64,000 bases of DNA, from assembly GCA_016787725.1 (NCBI GenBank), contig JAEUTZ010000021.1:434001-498000 (forward strand). The letters run 5' to 3'. Under the pieces are notes generated by a model. It ran no database searches and had not been told where the DNA came from. It saw nothing but the letters and a program-made list of their open reading frames with translations. Shown in pieces: positions 61,463-64,000 of this stretch. The position numbers were made by a program, and so were the translations under genes. Origin of the DNA: Cyclobacteriaceae bacterium (GTDB lineage: Bacteria; Bacteroidota; Bacteroidia; Cytophagales; Cyclobacteriaceae). Each line of letters begins with the position of its first letter. Positions within the stretch are counted from its first letter, which is position 1.

Positions 61463-63133
61463 TTATTCGTTGTTCGTTTTGAACAGGGCAATGATTTTAT
61501 CGAGGGTGATTTTCTGTTGTTCTCCGGTTTTCATGTTCTTGAAGGCCAGCAAACCACTTTTCATTTCTTCCGACCCAAGGATAATCGTAAAGGGAATCAA
61601 CTTCTTATTGGCATACTCGAGCTGTTTTTGAATTTTTACGGAGTCCTGATAAATCTCTGCGGCAATTCCTTTGTTTCGAAGTGCTTGCAGGATGCCCAAT
61701 CCATACCGTTTACTTTCCGCATCAAAGTGGGCAATCATTACTTTGGATGAAATTTGTGCCTCCTGGGGGAAGAGTTTTAATTCTTCCATTGCATCGTAGA
61801 GCCGGTCAACCCCAAACGAAAACCCAACTCCCGAAACACCGGGCATCCCAAACACACCGGTGAGATTATCATACCGCCCGCCTCCGCTTACACTGCCAAT
61901 GGAAACGTTGTTGATTTTTACTTCGAAGATGCAACCGGTGTAATAGCTCAGCCCGCGGGCGAGGGCAAAGTCAAGGTAAACATGATCTTCGTTTGAACCA
62001 AAATCTTTTAATAGACTCAATAATGTATAGATATCCTCACTTCCTTTCAGGCCACGTTCAGATGTAGCCATAATAAGATTTAGGTCTTGTTCCTTCTTGT
62101 TAGGGTCACGATTTGGGTCGATAATGTCAAAAAGTGTGGAAATAGAATCTTCCGAAAATCCTTTTACAGTAAGTTCTTCTCTGACTTTATCTTTTCCAAC
62201 TTTATCCAACTTATCAATTGCTGTAAAAAGATCAGATTCCTTTCCTTTCGCATTTAAAAAATCAGCGAGACCACCCAATATTCCTCTATGGTTAACTTTA
62301 ATAGTGTAATCACTTATACCCAATACCCGAAACACCTCTTTGATCATCAGAATAATTTCCGCTTCGCAGATCAAAGAATCCGTTCCCACCACATCGGCAT
62401 CGCATTGATAAAACTCGCGGTAGCGTCCTTTCTGTGGCCGGTCGGCCCGCCACACGGGTTGTATCTGATAACGCTTAAACGGAAAAGTGATTTCATGCCG
62501 GTTCATCACCACGTACCGGGCAAAAGGAACTGTAAGGTCGTAACGAAGGCCTTTTTCTGAAATATCACTAGCGTTATTATAAATATCATTATCAGTAAGA
62601 TTTGATACTAGCTTACTTGATAGTTGGGTTATTGATAAGTAACCTGTTTTTGTTGGGTAGATCTTTAAAGTTGCATTTGTTTCTATGAGGGAATCAAAAA
62701 TCAACTGCTTATTTGATCTGACTACTTCAAGCAAGTTGAATATTTCCGCATCTGGATTTTCACGAATAAATTTTTCTAGATAATCTTTCAATTCTTGCTC
62801 AAATCTGATCTCATCTCTTTTTTCAAATGTCAATTTTTCAAATGGCCCTTTATAAAAGCCAAACAGAAATTCAACCAATTTATCTCTCAGTATTACCTTG
62901 GACTTTATTTTTTTCGAAAAGTCACCAGAATTAAGAATCTTAAATAACAACTGATCGCCTTCTTCTCCATACTTCCCAGTCAGGGTAGTCAGATTCTCCA
63001 TGGCTGGGGTTTCCAATGGCTGGAAGCCATAGGTTTGAAATACCGTGCGGATGTGATCGAGGATAAACTGACGTTTGGCCATCTGAATCGGGCCAAAGTC
63101 GCGGGTGCCTTTGGGCAATGTGGGTTTTTCCAT
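61463..63133 (-). CDS. hisS: Histidyl-tRNA synthetase with an unusual internal insertion
   Basis: A 556-residue class II synthetase, over 100 residues longer than common HisRS (about 420-460). Motif 1 region is near residues 9-65 (LPKGTRDFGP). The tRNA/adenylate segments GLRYDLTVPFAR, YREFYQCDADVVG and the histidine-binding ARGLSYYTGCIFE are present, as is GGGRYDNL and the anticodon-binding C-terminal domain. The extra length sits between LFKILNSGDF and SEKGLRYDLT, about 115 residues (plus-strand 62567-62914) of AT-rich sequence (about 30% GC by hand count) with no frame break. The ATG at 63133 starts MEKPTLPKGTRD. It should still be active. Confidence 0.93.
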   Translation of the reverse strand: MEKPTLPKGTRDFGPIQMAKRQFILDHIRTVFQTYGFQPLETPAMENLTTLTGKYGEEGDQLLFKILNSGDFSKKIKSKVILRDKLVEFLFGFYKGPFEKLTFEKRDEIRFEQELKDYLEKFIRENPDAEIFNLLEVVRSNKQLIFDSLIETNATLKIYPTKTGYLSITQLSSKLVSNLTDNDIYNNASDISEKGLRYDLTVPFARYVVMNRHEITFPFKRYQIQPVWRADRPQKGRYREFYQCDADVVGTDSLICEAEIILMIKEVFRVLGISDYTIKVNHRGILGGLADFLNAKGKESDLFTAIDKLDKVGKDKVREELTVKGFSEDSISTLFDIIDPNRDPNKKEQDLNLIMATSERGLKGSEDIYTLLSLLKDFGSNEDHVYLDFALARGLSYYTGCIFEVKINNVSIGSVSGGGRYDNLTGVFGMPGVSGVGFSFGVDRLYDAMEELKLFPQEAQISSKVMIAHFDAESKRYGLGILQALRNKGIAAEIYQDSVKIQKQLEYANKKLIPFTIILGSEEMKSGLLAFKNMKTGEQQKITLDKIIALFKTNNE

Positions 63134-63229
63134 ACTAAAACGCAGCAATTTAAGCACATCGCCCACAGAATCACTGATTTTAAATTGAAATAATCCACCC
63201 CATAGGCGCTGAAAATCGCAAAACCTGAT

Positions 63230-63237
63230 TATTTTTG
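63230..63237 (+). promoter_or_regulatory. Candidate -7 box for the 51-residue basic protein gene
   Basis: TATTTTTG is an exact match to TAnnTTTG, 23 bases before the ATG at 63261, predicting a leader of about 18 bases. No clear -33 element is visible. Confidence 0.45.
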
Positions 63238-63260
63238 CGCCCTATTAAAAATCAGAAGTC

Positions 63261-63416
63261 ATGTCTGTTACCCGATTGAAAAGAAAGAACCGCAAGGATA
63301 AGGCAAAAGCGGCCCGCAGAAGAACCGATTTGAAAAATCAAAACTTCAAGCCCGTAGCGAAAGGGGTTGATATAGAGAAGATCAAGGAAGAATTCAAAGC
63401 TAAAAAGGCCAAGTAA
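63261..63416 (+). CDS. Small basic protein of 51 residues, conserved-looking but unassigned
   Basis: A 51-residue open frame with a promoter box upstream and a strong intrinsic terminator downstream, so probably a real gene. The protein is very basic: 14 Lys and 6 Arg of 51 residues, with SVTRLKRKNRKDKAKAARRR at the start, then a PVAKGVDIEKIKEEFKAKKAK tail that looks helical. It resembles short Bacteroidota proteins of unknown function; the charge suggests contact with RNA, ribosomes or DNA. It diverges from hisS with a 127-base gap containing a -7 box. Confidence 0.75.
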   Translation: MSVTRLKRKNRKDKAKAARRRTDLKNQNFKPVAKGVDIEKIKEEFKAKKAK

Positions 63417-63435
63417 TTCTCATTGAATGTATGAT

Positions 63436-63470
63436 AAGCCAGCAGGGTGCGCTCTGTTGGCTTTTTTTTT
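63436..63470 (+). terminator. Intrinsic terminator after the 51-residue protein gene
   Basis: A 10-bp stem AAGCCAGCAG / CTGTTGGCTT (one G-T pair; 63436-63445 and 63454-63463) with an 8-base loop is followed by at least seven Ts. Confidence 0.9.
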
Positions 63471-63487
63471 ATCACCCTGAACCCTTC

Positions 63488-63994
63488 TCAAGTCAATGTT
63501 CCCCGTTTGCCTAATTCAATCACCTCCAGTTTGGATACAATCGTATCGCTGATCTCCAGCCTGATCATGGTTTTAATGGAGTGAAATCCCTGATTGCCGG
63601 CCGCGCCCGGATTTATGTAAAGCATGTTCCCATAAGCCGGATCTTTCCTTACCCGAAGGATGTGCGAGTGCCCGCAAATGAAAATGTCCGGAACCCGGTC
63701 CTTCAGAATTCTTTTGATACGCGGATTGTAGTTGGGGGGCGCTCCGCCTATGTGCGTCATCCAGATGGTGAGTCCCTCGCAGGTAAACCAGAGGTCTTCG
63801 GGAAAGCGTGTTCGTATTGCTTGATCATCGATATTTCCAAACACCGCCCGAAATGGTTTTACTTTTTCCAAGACTTCTGCCACGCCATCGCCAAGATCAC
63901 CGGCATGCCAGATCTCGTCACAGTCCTTAAAGGAATCGACTACTTTCGCATCCAGGAAACTGTGGGTGTCTGACAATAATCCAATACGCGTCAT
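63488..63994 (-). CDS. YfcE/MJ0936-type metallophosphoesterase
   Basis: A 168-residue calcineurin-like phosphoesterase of the YfcE type, a cytoplasmic phosphodiesterase or phosphatase. The metal-binding motifs are complete: GLLSDTHS (DxH), WHAGDLGD (GD), VFGNID (GN), MTHIGG (H) and CGHSHI (GHxH). Length is typical. It ends 71 bases from the small basic protein gene, with that gene's terminator between them. The physiological substrate is not known for most members. Confidence 0.93.
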   Translation of the reverse strand: MTRIGLLSDTHSFLDAKVVDSFKDCDEIWHAGDLGDGVAEVLEKVKPFRAVFGNIDDQAIRTRFPEDLWFTCEGLTIWMTHIGGAPPNYNPRIKRILKDRVPDIFICGHSHILRVRKDPAYGNMLYINPGAAGNQGFHSIKTMIRLEISDTIVSKLEVIELGKRGTLT

Positions 63995-64000
63995 CCTGTT

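Noticed and set aside
62567-62914. A frameshift or pseudogene explanation for the long HisRS
   Set aside because: The frame is open through the segment and all catalytic motifs on both sides are intact.
1-64000. CRISPR array, prophage, insertion sequence or rRNA
   Set aside because: Reading through the window I saw no repeated spacer pattern, transposase, integrase or rRNA-like sequence.

Overview
The window is a gene-dense stretch of a Bacteroidota chromosome, most likely from the order Cytophagales. Lineage evidence includes the fused LpxC-FabZ protein, the type IX secretion regulator PorX, a secreted protein ending in a gliding-motility (CHU_C) sorting domain, the DUF3822-CoaD pair, a three-subunit cytochrome b558 succinate dehydrogenase, and exact TAnnTTTG promoter -7 boxes. 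Clear Shine-Dalgarno sequences are mostly absent, as is usual in this phylum. I see no prophage, insertion sequence, CRISPR array, rRNA or complete tRNA. Most of the content is core metabolism with some lineage-specific envelope genes.

Layout. 1-14.4 kb: the end of an SRAP gene, a GlcG/HbpS protein and a large tricorn-type protease; a three-gene minus-strand unit (Tat-exported protein, TPR adenylate cyclase, lipoprotein); CorA and a small membrane protein; a quinone-oxidoreductase-like enzyme, a pirin, a nucleoside-deoxyribosyltransferase-like protein fused to a UvrD-tail-like domain, a four-helix membrane protein and a Gfo/Idh/MocA oxidoreductase. 14.4-27.7 kb: sdhCAB, three lipoproteins, DUF3052, CAP protein, sugar porter with pyrE, Nudix protein, coaD-DUF3822 block, a second Nudix protein and DUF1573. 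27.7-42.5 kb: DUF423 with YggS/PLPBP, a GH3-LysE pair, a DUF58/BatA-type operon, mutS2, and a lipid A block (HD protein, lpxD, lpxC-fabZ, lpxA, ABC ATPase). 42.5-56.6 kb: porX-tsaE-ald with overlapping ends, valS, an MFS transporter, an RsmF-like methyltransferase, fumarylacetoacetase with a flavin reductase, pyruvate dehydrogenase E1 beta, an OmpA/TPR lipoprotein and a PspC protein. 56.6-64 kb: a long minus-strand run (hisS, hutH, CHU_C protein, ybaB, glycosyltransferase), a 51-residue basic protein and a YfcE-type phosphoesterase.

How the genes fit together. The lpx genes build the first steps of lipid A. PorX, beside them, controls the secretion system that would export the CHU_C protein, so this part of the window is centred on the outer membrane. 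hutH, fumarylacetoacetase and alanine dehydrogenase point to amino-acid catabolism feeding pyruvate dehydrogenase and succinate dehydrogenase. The genome is tightly packed: six of thirteen convergent gene pairs have stop codons that overlap or lie within one base. Intergenic regions never exceed 300 bases.

The observations most worth following are the deoxyribosyltransferase-like protein that lacks its catalytic glutamate and carries a UvrD-tail-like domain; the paired CAATT-N3-AATTG sites beside it; the roughly 115-residue AT-rich insertion in histidyl-tRNA synthetase; the GH3-LysE pair; and the interlocked convergent stop codons. None of these is proven to be a new system.
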